Positions 1 to 5,715 of a stretch of DNA of 10,547 bases are shown piece by piece. How positions within the stretch are numbered: position 1 is the first letter of the stretch; each line of letters opens with the position of its first letter. The stretch is from assembly GCA_021777635.1 (NCBI GenBank), contig JAJYDI010000067.1, positions 1 to 10,547 of the forward strand, in the 5' to 3' direction. The position numbers and the translations under genes were made by a program. Under the pieces are notes generated by a model, which did not search any database, was not told the DNA's origin, and was given only the letters and a program-made list of their open reading frames with translations. Source of the DNA: Pseudomonadota bacterium (GTDB lineage Bacteria; Pseudomonadota; Gammaproteobacteria; Xanthomonadales; Rhodanobacteraceae).

Positions 1-506
1 CGATCGCCCAGGGCCAGGTCGATCCGGCGCGCATCTGCGTCTACGGCGGCAGCTACGGCGGCTACGCCTCGCTGATGCTGCCGATCCGCGCGCCCGACCT
101 GTTCAAGTGCGCGATCGACTACGTCGGCGTCACCGATCTGACCATCCAGTTCGATCGCAGCGATACGCGCCGCTCCAGCTACGGGCGCACCTATTTCAGG
201 CAGGCGATGGCGGCCACGCGCGAGGAGGCGCGTGCGATCTCGCCGCTCCATCTGCTGGAGCAGCTCAAGGTACCGGTGCTGATCGCCAGCGGCGGCGCCG
301 ACAAGCGGGTGCCGATCCAGAACGCCGACGCCCTGCGCGACGCGCTCGACAAGGCGCACAAGCCGTACGAATGGCTGATGTTCCCGAAGGAGGGCCACGG
401 CTTCTTCACCGAGCCGCATCGCGCGGAGTTCTACACCCGCATGCAGGACTTTCTGGCGAAGTATGTCGGTGCCGGTGCGACTTCGGCTGCGGCGACCGCC
501 GATTGA
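1..506 (+). CDS. S9-family serine peptidase (prolyl oligopeptidase type), C-terminal part, 5' truncated
   Basis: Only the last 167 or so codons of this gene are in the window; the reading frame is open from base 3 to a TGA at 504-506. The visible part is the alpha/beta-hydrolase catalytic domain of S9 peptidases, which cleave oligopeptides, often after proline or in dipeptidyl-peptidase fashion. All three catalytic residues can be placed. The nucleophile serine lies in GGSYGG (codon 51-53), the aspartate in GGADKRVP (codon 300-302) and the histidine in KEGHGFF (codon 396-398), in the order and spacing normal for the family. A short Ala/Thr-rich tail follows the last helix. Whether it is cytoplasmic or exported cannot be told without the N-terminus, so DPP IV-type, acylaminoacyl-peptidase and other S9C members all remain possible. 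It is convergent with the hydrolase gene downstream. Confidence 0.9.
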   Translation, partial: IAQGQVDPARICVYGGSYGGYASLMLPIRAPDLFKCAIDYVGVTDLTIQFDRSDTRRSSYGRTYFRQAMAATREEARAISPLHLLEQLKVPVLIASGGADKRVPIQNADALRDALDKAHKPYEWLMFPKEGHGFFTEPHRAEFYTRMQDFLAKYVGAGATSAAATAD

Positions 507-631
507 GCGGGCGGAGCAGGACGGCCGTGGCGCGCTGACGCTGCGGCCGTGTGTTGCGGGCCGGGCGCCGGCCGGGCTGCGCAGTCCGGTCGGCCCGCCT
601 CGGCAAGGCGCCGGGTTGACCCGCCCGCTCA
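504..631. repeat. Convergent intergenic spacer bounded by an 11-bp inverted repeat at both stop codons
   Basis: The 122-bp gap between two convergent genes begins and ends with the same 11 bases in opposite orientation. TGAGCGGGCGG occurs at 504-514 on the + strand and again at 631-621 on the - strand, and in each case its first three bases are the stop codon. Between them is a possible imperfect hairpin: arms ACGGCCG at 521-527 and CGGCCGT at 544-550, with a small inner stem GCG/CGC around CTGA. No T-run follows either structure, so a factor-independent terminator is not clearly shown. No gene is seen in the spacer. Confidence 0.4.
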
Positions 632-1630
632 GGGTGCGCCGGTCAGGAATCGCGTCAGCGCGTCGGCCGTGGCGCGCGGTTCTTCCATGATCGGCATGTG
701 GCCGCAGCCATTGAGCAGGCTGGTGCCGATCTGCGGTGCCGCGACCAGGCCCTTGCGCAGCGCGTCCAGCGCGGAGGGATCGATCACGCGATCGTCGTTG
801 CACCACAGGCCCAGCACCGGCATGGTCAGCCGCGGCAGCACCGGTACCAGCGCATCGGCGTCGGCCGGTGCGCGCAGTCGTGCCAGGGTGGCATCGAGGA
901 AGGGTTGCGCGGCGACATTGCGCGCGATCAGCACGTCGGCGATGCGCGCGGGCACAAACGGCGGCCTGGCGAAGATCAGCCGCATGAAGCGCGCGAACTG
1001 CGCGCGGTCGCTGTAGGCGAAGGGGTTGTGGCCTTCGGCCACGGCGCGCGCGAAGGCGTTGGGCCGGAACGGCAGGCCGGCCGTATCGAGCAGCGCCAGC
1101 GCTGCCACGCGATCGGGGTGCTCGGCGGCATAGACGCCGGCGATGGCGCCGCCCATCGAGTGTCCGGCCAGCGCGAAGTGCTGCAGCTTCAGCGCATCGA
1201 CGAAACCCGCCAGCCGCCGCGCCTGGGCATGCACGCCGGCATCGGCGCCGGGGATCGGCGAGGAGGCGCCGTAGCCGGGCAGGTCGGGGATCAGCAGATG
1301 AAAATTGCGCACGAGATAACGCGCGGTCGGCAGCCAGTTTTCGCGCGAGCCGCCGAAGCCGTGCAGCAGCACCAGCGTCGGGCCCTTGCCGCCCTCGTAG
1401 TACACCCAGTGCGTCGCGCCCACCTGCAGCGTGCGGGTGTGCAGGTCGGCCTGCCAGGACTGCAGCGCGTAGTCGCCGCGCAGCAGCAGCCCGGGAGCGA
1501 GCAGATACGCGCTGCCGGCGCCCAGCGCGATCACCAGCAGCAGCACGCCGAGGGCTTTCAGCCGGCGCAGCAGCAGCGTGCGCAGCGTGGAGCGCGGCGA
1601 CTGGGCACGCGCATCAGGGTCGGCCCTCAC
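629..1630 (-). CDS. Membrane-anchored alpha/beta-fold hydrolase
   Basis: A 333-residue alpha/beta hydrolase. Residues 27-47 form one hydrophobic segment after an Arg-rich N-terminus, so it is probably tethered to the inner membrane with the catalytic domain in the periplasm. The fold markers are in order: oxyanion-hole HGFGGS at 90-95, nucleophile elbow GHSMGG with Ser158, acid Asp280 in NDDRVID, and His311 in GCGHMPIMEEP. The start chosen is GTG at 1630-1628, whose last two bases are shared with the ubiE stop (GTGA). The frame stays open far upstream, but that part is antiparallel shadow of ubiE. The tight overlap suggests translational coupling to ubiE. The substrate cannot be told; the family includes lipases, esterases, C-C hydrolases and haloperoxidase-like proteins. 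A link to quinone or lipid metabolism is inference from position only. Confidence 0.88.
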   Translation of the reverse strand: MRADPDARAQSPRSTLRTLLLRRLKALGVLLLVIALGAGSAYLLAPGLLLRGDYALQSWQADLHTRTLQVGATHWVYYEGGKGPTLVLLHGFGGSRENWLPTARYLVRNFHLLIPDLPGYGASSPIPGADAGVHAQARRLAGFVDALKLQHFALAGHSMGGAIAGVYAAEHPDRVAALALLDTAGLPFRPNAFARAVAEGHNPFAYSDRAQFARFMRLIFARPPFVPARIADVLIARNVAAQPFLDATLARLRAPADADALVPVLPRLTMPVLGLWCNDDRVIDPSALDALRKGLVAAPQIGTSLLNGCGHMPIMEEPRATADALTRFLTGAP

Positions 1631-2373
1631 AGCCGGTAACCGCGGTGGATGGCGACGATCCCGGCACTGAGATTGCGCACCTCGACGTGGGCCAGGCCCG
1701 CGCTTTCCATCATGGCCTTGAGCGTGGCCTGATCGGGGTGTTTGCGGATCGACTCGGCCAGGTAGCGGTAGCTGTCGGCGTCGCCGGCGATCAGCTGCCC
1801 CAGCCGCGGCAGCACGCGGAACGAATGCAGGTCGTACAGCGGCGCCAGGGCGGGCGCGGTGAGGCGCGAGAATTCCAGCACCAGAGCGCGGCCGCCGGTC
1901 TTGAGCACGCGCCGCATCTCGGCCAGCGCGCGCTCCTTGTCGGTGACGTTGCGCAGGCCGAAGGCGATGGTCACGGCGTCGAAACTCTGATCCGCAAACG
2001 GCAGCGCCTCGGCGTCGAGCTGCGCCCAGTCCAGTCCGCGCACCAGGCCGCGGTCGATCAGGCGGTCGCGACCGACGCCGAGCATCGCCGCGTTGATGTC
2101 GCCGACGACCACGCTGCCGCCGGCGCCGACGCGCGGCAGCAGCAGCGCGGCGATGTCGCCGGTGCCGCCGGCCAGATCCAGCACACGGTCGCCAGCGCGC
2201 ACGCCGCTGCCGGCGACGAAGTGGCGCTTCCAGAGGCGGTGCATGCCGAACGACATCAGGTCGTTCATCAGGTCGTAGCGGGCGGCGACCGACGTGAACA
2301 CCGCGCCGACCAGTTTCCGCTTCTCGGTCACCGGGACTTCGCGGTAGCCGAAGTGGGTGGTGGATTCGTTCAT
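1627..2373 (-). CDS. ubiE: Ubiquinone/menaquinone biosynthesis C-methyltransferase UbiE
   Basis: A 248-residue class I SAM methyltransferase, close to the roughly 250 residues of Escherichia coli UbiE. In that family it carries out the C-methylation of 2-polyprenyl-6-methoxy-1,4-benzoquinol in ubiquinone synthesis and of demethylmenaquinol in menaquinone synthesis. Family signatures are plain: VAARYDLMNDLMSFGMHRLW (29-48), the SAM-binding glycine motif VLDLAGGTGD (64-73), an acidic residue closing the next strand (Asp92 in VVVGDIN), DAEALPF (120-126) and FGLRNVTDKE (138-147), which is highly specific for UbiE. The ATG at 2373-2371 gives the expected N-terminus; no strong Shine-Dalgarno is seen. 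It is the first gene of a two-gene unit with the hydrolase and is divergent from the sulfur cluster. DoxDA, encoded 4 kb away, is predicted to reduce a quinone of the type this enzyme helps make. Confidence 0.95.
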   Translation of the reverse strand: MNESTTHFGYREVPVTEKRKLVGAVFTSVAARYDLMNDLMSFGMHRLWKRHFVAGSGVRAGDRVLDLAGGTGDIAALLLPRVGAGGSVVVGDINAAMLGVGRDRLIDRGLVRGLDWAQLDAEALPFADQSFDAVTIAFGLRNVTDKERALAEMRRVLKTGGRALVLEFSRLTAPALAPLYDLHSFRVLPRLGQLIAGDADSYRYLAESIRKHPDQATLKAMMESAGLAHVEVRNLSAGIVAIHRGYRL

Positions 2374-2601
2374 CGCGGAGCGCTCGCTGCCGATGGCTGG
2401 AGCGGCCTATGGTAGCTCGCGTGGCAGTGCAACATGCGCGATGGATCAGATTGGCAAGGCATGGCGCACGGCGCATGCTGCGATGGCAAAAACATCAGCG
2501 CCGCTTATGGCTCGACCGCAGGCATCTTTATTAGACGCAACTGAAGCAGCGGCGTAGATTGCGCGGGCGCGCTTCGCGCTTCGTCCATTGGGAGGACTGT
2601 C
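2374..2601. promoter_or_regulatory. Divergent control region between ubiE and the sulfur-gene run
   Basis: This 228-bp spacer separates the divergent ubiE and dsrE-like starts, so it should hold promoters for both units. The part from about 2425 to 2560 is visibly richer in A/T than any flanking gene, as expected for a promoter. No convincing -35/-10 pair was found. The best weak candidate for the + strand is TAGATT at 2555-2560 with a poor -35 near 2531. A small hairpin (GCGCG, loop CTT, CGCGC; 2567-2579) sits in the probable leader just before the ribosome binding site. No open reading frame in the spacer looks coding. Confidence 0.4.
2590..2596 (+). promoter_or_regulatory. Strong ribosome binding site of the dsrE-like gene
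   Basis: GGGAGGA lies five bases before the ATG at 2602. It is a near-ideal Shine-Dalgarno sequence and fixes the start of the first gene of the + strand run, which also gives a clean signal peptide. Confidence 0.75.
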
Positions 2602-3156
2602 ATGAACATGCGTTCCGTCGTGCTTTCGCTGGCTGCCGCCGTGGCGTTTTCCTCGACCGCCTTCGCCGCGCAGCCCCCGGGCTTCTGGACGATGCCCGCG
2701 ATCAAGGATTTCGGCCCGGTGCATGTCTGGCCCGAGGCGGTCGACCGCCCCAGCGCCCACGCCACCTACAAGTCGCTGTTCGATGTGACCCAGGGCAATC
2801 CGGCGGCCGACAAGGTCAATCCCGGTCTCGATCACATCGCGCGCGCGGTCAACACCTTCGCTGCCGCCGGCGTGCCGCTGAGCCATCTGAAATTCGACGT
2901 GATCATCCACGGCGGCGTCACGCCGATCGCGCTGGGCGAGAAGGCCTACATGGCCAAGTACGGTCACGCCAATCCGAACCTGGCGGTGATCGCGGCGCTG
3001 AAGAAGGCCGGCGTCAACGTGATGGTGTGCGGCAACGCGCTGGGCGACATGGAGTTCACCCCGGCCGAGGTCAATCCCGACGTCAAGGTGGCGCTGTCGG
3101 CATTGTCGACGCTGATCATCCAGCAGGACCAGGGTTACGCGCTGATCCGCATGTGA
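2602..3156 (+). CDS. Exported DsrE-like protein
   Basis: A 184-residue protein with a Sec signal peptide (hydrophobic core about residues 6-19; likely cleavage after AFA at 20-22) followed by a DsrE-superfamily domain. Diagnostic stretches are YKSLFDVT (56-63), LDHIARAVNTFAAAGV (76-91), VIIHGG (100-105), a helix with NPNLAVIAALKKAGV (124-138), the cysteine motif VCGNAL with Cys143, and the C-terminal LSALSTLIIQQDQGYALIRM. Cytoplasmic DsrE/TusD proteins relay sulfur as persulfide on a cysteine; this one is predicted to be periplasmic, so a sulfur-carrier role is plausible but unproven. It heads the + strand run, has its own strong ribosome binding site, and is separated from the next gene by 82 bases containing a strong hairpin. 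It may therefore be expressed at a different level from the genes behind it. Confidence 0.85.
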   Translation: MNMRSVVLSLAAAVAFSSTAFAAQPPGFWTMPAIKDFGPVHVWPEAVDRPSAHATYKSLFDVTQGNPAADKVNPGLDHIARAVNTFAAAGVPLSHLKFDVIIHGGVTPIALGEKAYMAKYGHANPNLAVIAALKKAGVNVMVCGNALGDMEFTPAEVNPDVKVALSALSTLIIQQDQGYALIRM

Positions 3157-3171
3157 TCCGGTGCGCCGCCG

Positions 3172-3206
3172 CCGCGCGGTTGCGCCGTCGTGGCGCGGCC
3201 GCGCGG
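3172..3206 (+). terminator. Strong intercistronic GC hairpin after the dsrE-like gene
   Basis: Bases 3172-3186 pair with 3192-3206 to give a 15-bp stem (13 Watson-Crick pairs and two G-T wobbles) around the 5-base loop GTCGT. The stem is followed by TCTTGCTT, a broken rather than pure T-run. It starts 16 bases after the dsrE-like stop and ends 22 bases before the Shine-Dalgarno of the next gene. It could be a partial terminator, an attenuator, or a stabilising 3' end for the dsrE-like message; the sequence alone does not decide. Confidence 0.5.
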
Positions 3207-3227
3207 TCTTGCTTGCATTCGATCGTC

Positions 3228-3233
3228 GAGGAG
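3228..3233 (+). promoter_or_regulatory. Ribosome binding site deciding the start of the ModA-like gene
   Basis: GAGGAG lies five bases before the ATG at 3239. The same frame is open from an upstream ATG at 3161, but that would put 26 Arg-rich residues, encoded by the hairpin, before the signal peptide and has no Shine-Dalgarno. The 3239 start is preferred. Confidence 0.7.
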
Positions 3234-3238
3234 TGGTC

Positions 3239-4252
3239 ATGAGACTGCATCGCAAACCCTGGTTGCCGGCCGTGCTGTGCGTGCTCGGCGCGTCCGGCTT
3301 CGCCGCTGCCCAGGCCGCCGACACCGGCAAGCCGGTGACAGCGCCCCGCTACAACGAAACCCTGTATCCGCCGTGGTCGCACGGCGCGAACAACCCGGCC
3401 CTGCACAAGGGGCTGGAGTTCACCATCCCCGAAGTCGATTCGATGCCCGATTTCCACGGCAGCATCAACGACCCGCAGCTGGTGATCTACGTCGGCGGCA
3501 ACTACTACTTCGCGATGGCGCCGCTGGTGCAGGCCTTCGAAGCCGAGCATCCCGCGCTGCGCGGCCGGATCTTCTACGTCACCATCCCGCCCGGACTGCT
3601 GATCAAGGCGATGGAGCAGGGCAACACCTTCACCTCCGGCAACATGACCTTCACCGTCGCGCCGGATATCTATGCCGCGGGCCTGAAGAAGGTGAAAGAG
3701 CAGATCGCGGCCGGCAAGCTGGTGGCGCCGGCGGTGCCCTATGTCACCAACGACCTGACCATCATGGTGCCCAGGGGCAACCCCGCCGGCATCAAGACGC
3801 TCAACGACCTTGGCAGACCCGGTGTGCGCCTGGTGATGCCGAACCCGGCATGGGAAGGCGTGTCGCGGCAGATCGAGGCCAGCCTGCGCAAGGCGGGCGG
3901 CCCGGCGCTGGAGCAGACGGTGTACGCCACCAAGGTCAAGGACGGCCAGACCGTGCTGACCCACATCCATCACCGGCAGACGCCGCTGTTCCTGATGCAG
4001 GGGCTCGGCGATGCCGGCATCACCTGGAAGTCGGAGGCGATCTTCCAGGAGCAGGCCGGGCATCCGATCAGCCACGTCGACATTCCCGCGCAGTACAACA
4101 CCACGGCGATCTATGGCGCGGCCATGGTCAAGGGCGCGGCGCACCCCGCGGCGGCCAGGGCGTGGCTGGAGTTCCTGCGTTCGCCGGCGGCGCTGAAGAT
4201 CTTCGAGCGCTACGGTTTCAAGGCGGCGCCCGCCTCCGCGACCCGGGAGTAA
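3239..4252 (+). CDS. Periplasmic solute-binding protein, ModA/type 2 periplasmic-binding fold
   Basis: A 337-residue exported binding protein. Residues 1-26 are a Sec signal peptide ending AQA. The mature protein has about 70 residues of leader rich in aromatic, Pro and Asn residues, then a type 2 periplasmic-binding fold. Its first strand is LVIYVGGNYYFAMAPLVQAF, where the first half normally carries ligand-binding residues, and the hinge motif is NDLTIMVPRGNPAGIKTLND. The C-terminal lobe ends AARAWLEFLRSPAALKIFERYGF, the typical last helix of molybdate/sulfate-type binding proteins. An unusual HIHHRQTP sits before the motif GLGDAGITWKSEA. The stop is only three bases before the next binding-protein gene. 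No permease or ATPase partner is in the window, so classic ABC import is not supported here. The ligand is unknown; a small oxyanion is inferred from fold and context. Confidence 0.8.
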   Translation: MRLHRKPWLPAVLCVLGASGFAAAQAADTGKPVTAPRYNETLYPPWSHGANNPALHKGLEFTIPEVDSMPDFHGSINDPQLVIYVGGNYYFAMAPLVQAFEAEHPALRGRIFYVTIPPGLLIKAMEQGNTFTSGNMTFTVAPDIYAAGLKKVKEQIAAGKLVAPAVPYVTNDLTIMVPRGNPAGIKTLNDLGRPGVRLVMPNPAWEGVSRQIEASLRKAGGPALEQTVYATKVKDGQTVLTHIHHRQTPLFLMQGLGDAGITWKSEAIFQEQAGHPISHVDIPAQYNTTAIYGAAMVKGAAHPAAARAWLEFLRSPAALKIFERYGFKAAPASATRE

Positions 4253-4255
4253 GCG

Positions 4256-5035
4256 ATGAGGGTGTGGCCGCTGGGCGTCCCGGTGTTGCTGGCGTGCGCG
4301 CTGGCACTGCCGTGTGCCGCCGCGGCCGGCGTGGTGCGGGTGTTCGGCCCCGGCGGGCCGGCGCCGGCGATGAAAGCCGCGGCCGTAGCGTTCGAAAAGC
4401 TGCACCCGGGTGTCAGCGTCCAGGTCACGGCCGGGCCGACGCCGCGATGGATCGCCGCCGCGCGCGCCGAGGGCGATGTGATCTACAGCGGATCGGAAGC
4501 GATGATGGCCGAGTTCGAGCACGATCTCGCCGGCGTGCTCGACCCGACCACGATCGAGCCGCTGTATCTGCGCCCCGCGGTGATCCTGGTGCGGCCGGGC
4601 AACCCCGATCAGATCACCGGTGTTGATGACCTGCTCAAGCCGGGAGTCAGGGTGATGGTGGTCAACGGCGCCGGCCAGGTCGGACTGTGGGAGGACATCG
4701 TCGGTCGCGACGGCGATATCGCCACGGTGCGCGATTTCCGCCGCAACATCGTCTACGCCGCGCCGAACAGCGCGCTGGCGCTGAAGCGCTGGCGGGACGA
4801 TCCGTCAGTCCAGGCCTGGCTGATCTACAACATCTGGGCGATCGCCCATCCGGGCGTGGCCGACATCGTGCCGCTGGAACCGCGCTATCGCCTGTATCGC
4901 GACTGCGGCGCGGGCCTCACCGCGCGCGGCCGGGCGAGTGCCGAGGCGCGCGCGTTCGTCGCGTTCCTGCGCGGTGCGCGAGGGCAGGCGATCTTCGCGC
5001 ACTGGGGCTGGCAGCAGCAGTTCCGTGCGCCGTGA
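4256..5035 (+). CDS. AcfC/PEB3-type periplasmic oxyanion-binding-like protein
   Basis: A 259-residue protein with a signal peptide (hydrophobic 5-22, probable cleavage near AAA-AG at 22-25) and a compact type 2 binding fold. Segments VFGPGGPAPAMKAAA, TAGPTPRWI, YSGSEAMM, LYLRPAVILVRPGNP, VVNGAGQVGLWED, NSALALKRW and LIYNIWAIAHP match, from memory, the AcfC family (Vibrio cholerae accessory colonization factor C, Campylobacter PEB3, E. coli Paa). These are ModA/sulfate-binding relatives known as adhesins or surface antigens, and PEB3 has been crystallised with small anionic ligands. Start ATG 4256 follows the previous stop by three bases, with GGGAG at 4245-4249 as ribosome binding site. A transporter partner is absent. 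Set in a thiosulfate cluster, a role in binding thiosulfate, tetrathionate or another oxyanion is an inference; an adhesin role is the alternative. Confidence 0.82.
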   Translation: MRVWPLGVPVLLACALALPCAAAAGVVRVFGPGGPAPAMKAAAVAFEKLHPGVSVQVTAGPTPRWIAAARAEGDVIYSGSEAMMAEFEHDLAGVLDPTTIEPLYLRPAVILVRPGNPDQITGVDDLLKPGVRVMVVNGAGQVGLWEDIVGRDGDIATVRDFRRNIVYAAPNSALALKRWRDDPSVQAWLIYNIWAIAHPGVADIVPLEPRYRLYRDCGAGLTARGRASAEARAFVAFLRGARGQAIFAHWGWQQQFRAP

Positions 5036-5049
5036 GGCACGCAGATGCC

Positions 5050-5715
5050 ATGCGGACCGTGCGGCGGCGCGCCCTGGGTGCCGTGTTCGTGTTCGTCACC
5101 GGGCCGGCGCTGCAGGCACAAGGCGTCGATGCCGTGCAGATCGTGATGCACGGCAATGGCCGCGGCGCGCACGCCTGCGCCGCCTGTCATGGCAACCACG
5201 CCGAGGGCAACCGGCTCGCCGGCATTCCGCATCTGGCGGGGCTGCCCGATGCCTATCTGACCCGCCAGTTGACGCATTTCCGGGCCGAGGCCCGCGACAA
5301 CCCCAGCATGCAGGTGATCGCGCACACCCTGACGCCGGCCGAGATCGTCGCGCTGGCCCGCTATTTCGCCGCGCTGGCGCCGCCGCCGCCCGCGTCCGTG
5401 ACCGCGCCGCCGCCGGCGCTCGGCATCGCGCTGGCGGTGCAGGGCCGCGGTGCCGTGCCCGCCTGCGCCGCCTGCCACGGTCCCGGCGGCGTCGGTCTGG
5501 GCGACGAATTCCCGCCGCTCGCGGGCCAGTCCGCGCTGTATATCCGGCGGCAGCTCGAGGCCTGGCAACAGGGCCGGCGCCCCCCCGGCCCGCTGGGCCT
5601 GATGGGCGCGATCGCCAGGCGGCTGACGGCGGCCGAGATCGCGGCGGTCGCCGCGTACTATGAGCAGCAGCCTGCCATCCCCGTGGCGGCCGCAAGCAGC
5701 AAGGACGTGCCGTGA
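5050..5715 (+). CDS. tsdB: Diheme cytochrome c, c4-like, probable TsdB electron acceptor of TsdA
   Basis: A 221-residue exported cytochrome: signal peptide 1-23 (cleavage after LQA) and two homologous class I cytochrome c domains joined by a Pro/Ala-rich linker (110-123). Heme-attachment sites are CAACH at 43-47 and again at 139-143. Likely distal methionine ligands are Met87 in NPSMQVIA and Met185 in GLMGAIA, so both hemes are probably His/Met. The domain pair YLTRQLTHFRAEARDN and YIRRQLEAWQQGRRPP is typical of cytochrome c4/c553. In known tsd loci the diheme cytochrome TsdB sits directly upstream of tsdA and takes electrons from it, which matches this arrangement. An alternative in-frame GTG at 5032, overlapping the previous stop as GTGA, would add six residues; neither start has a strong ribosome binding site. 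The stop overlaps the tsdA start. Confidence 0.85.
   Translation: MRTVRRRALGAVFVFVTGPALQAQGVDAVQIVMHGNGRGAHACAACHGNHAEGNRLAGIPHLAGLPDAYLTRQLTHFRAEARDNPSMQVIAHTLTPAEIVALARYFAALAPPPPASVTAPPPALGIALAVQGRGAVPACAACHGPGGVGLGDEFPPLAGQSALYIRRQLEAWQQGRRPPGPLGLMGAIARRLTAAEIAAVAAYYEQQPAIPVAAASSKDVP

Noticed and set aside
698..1639. A 313-codon open frame on the + strand opposite the alpha/beta hydrolase gene
   Set aside because: Its composition is Gln/Arg/Ala/Gly-rich with no recognisable domain; it is the antisense shadow of a gene with strong GC third-position bias.
1645..2415. A 256-codon open frame on the + strand opposite ubiE
   Set aside because: No recognisable motifs, and ubiE on the other strand has unmistakable family signatures over the same bases.
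629..2476. A 615-codon frame that would fuse a long N-terminal region to the hydrolase
   Set aside because: The first part overlaps ubiE in a different frame and has shadow composition. The GTG at 1630 in the ubiE stop overlap gives a normal hydrolase with an N-terminal anchor.
3116..4522. A 468-codon open frame on the - strand across both binding-protein genes
   Set aside because: Arg/His/Gly-rich low-information sequence that crosses gene boundaries; the + strand genes have signal peptides, ribosome binding sites and domain motifs.
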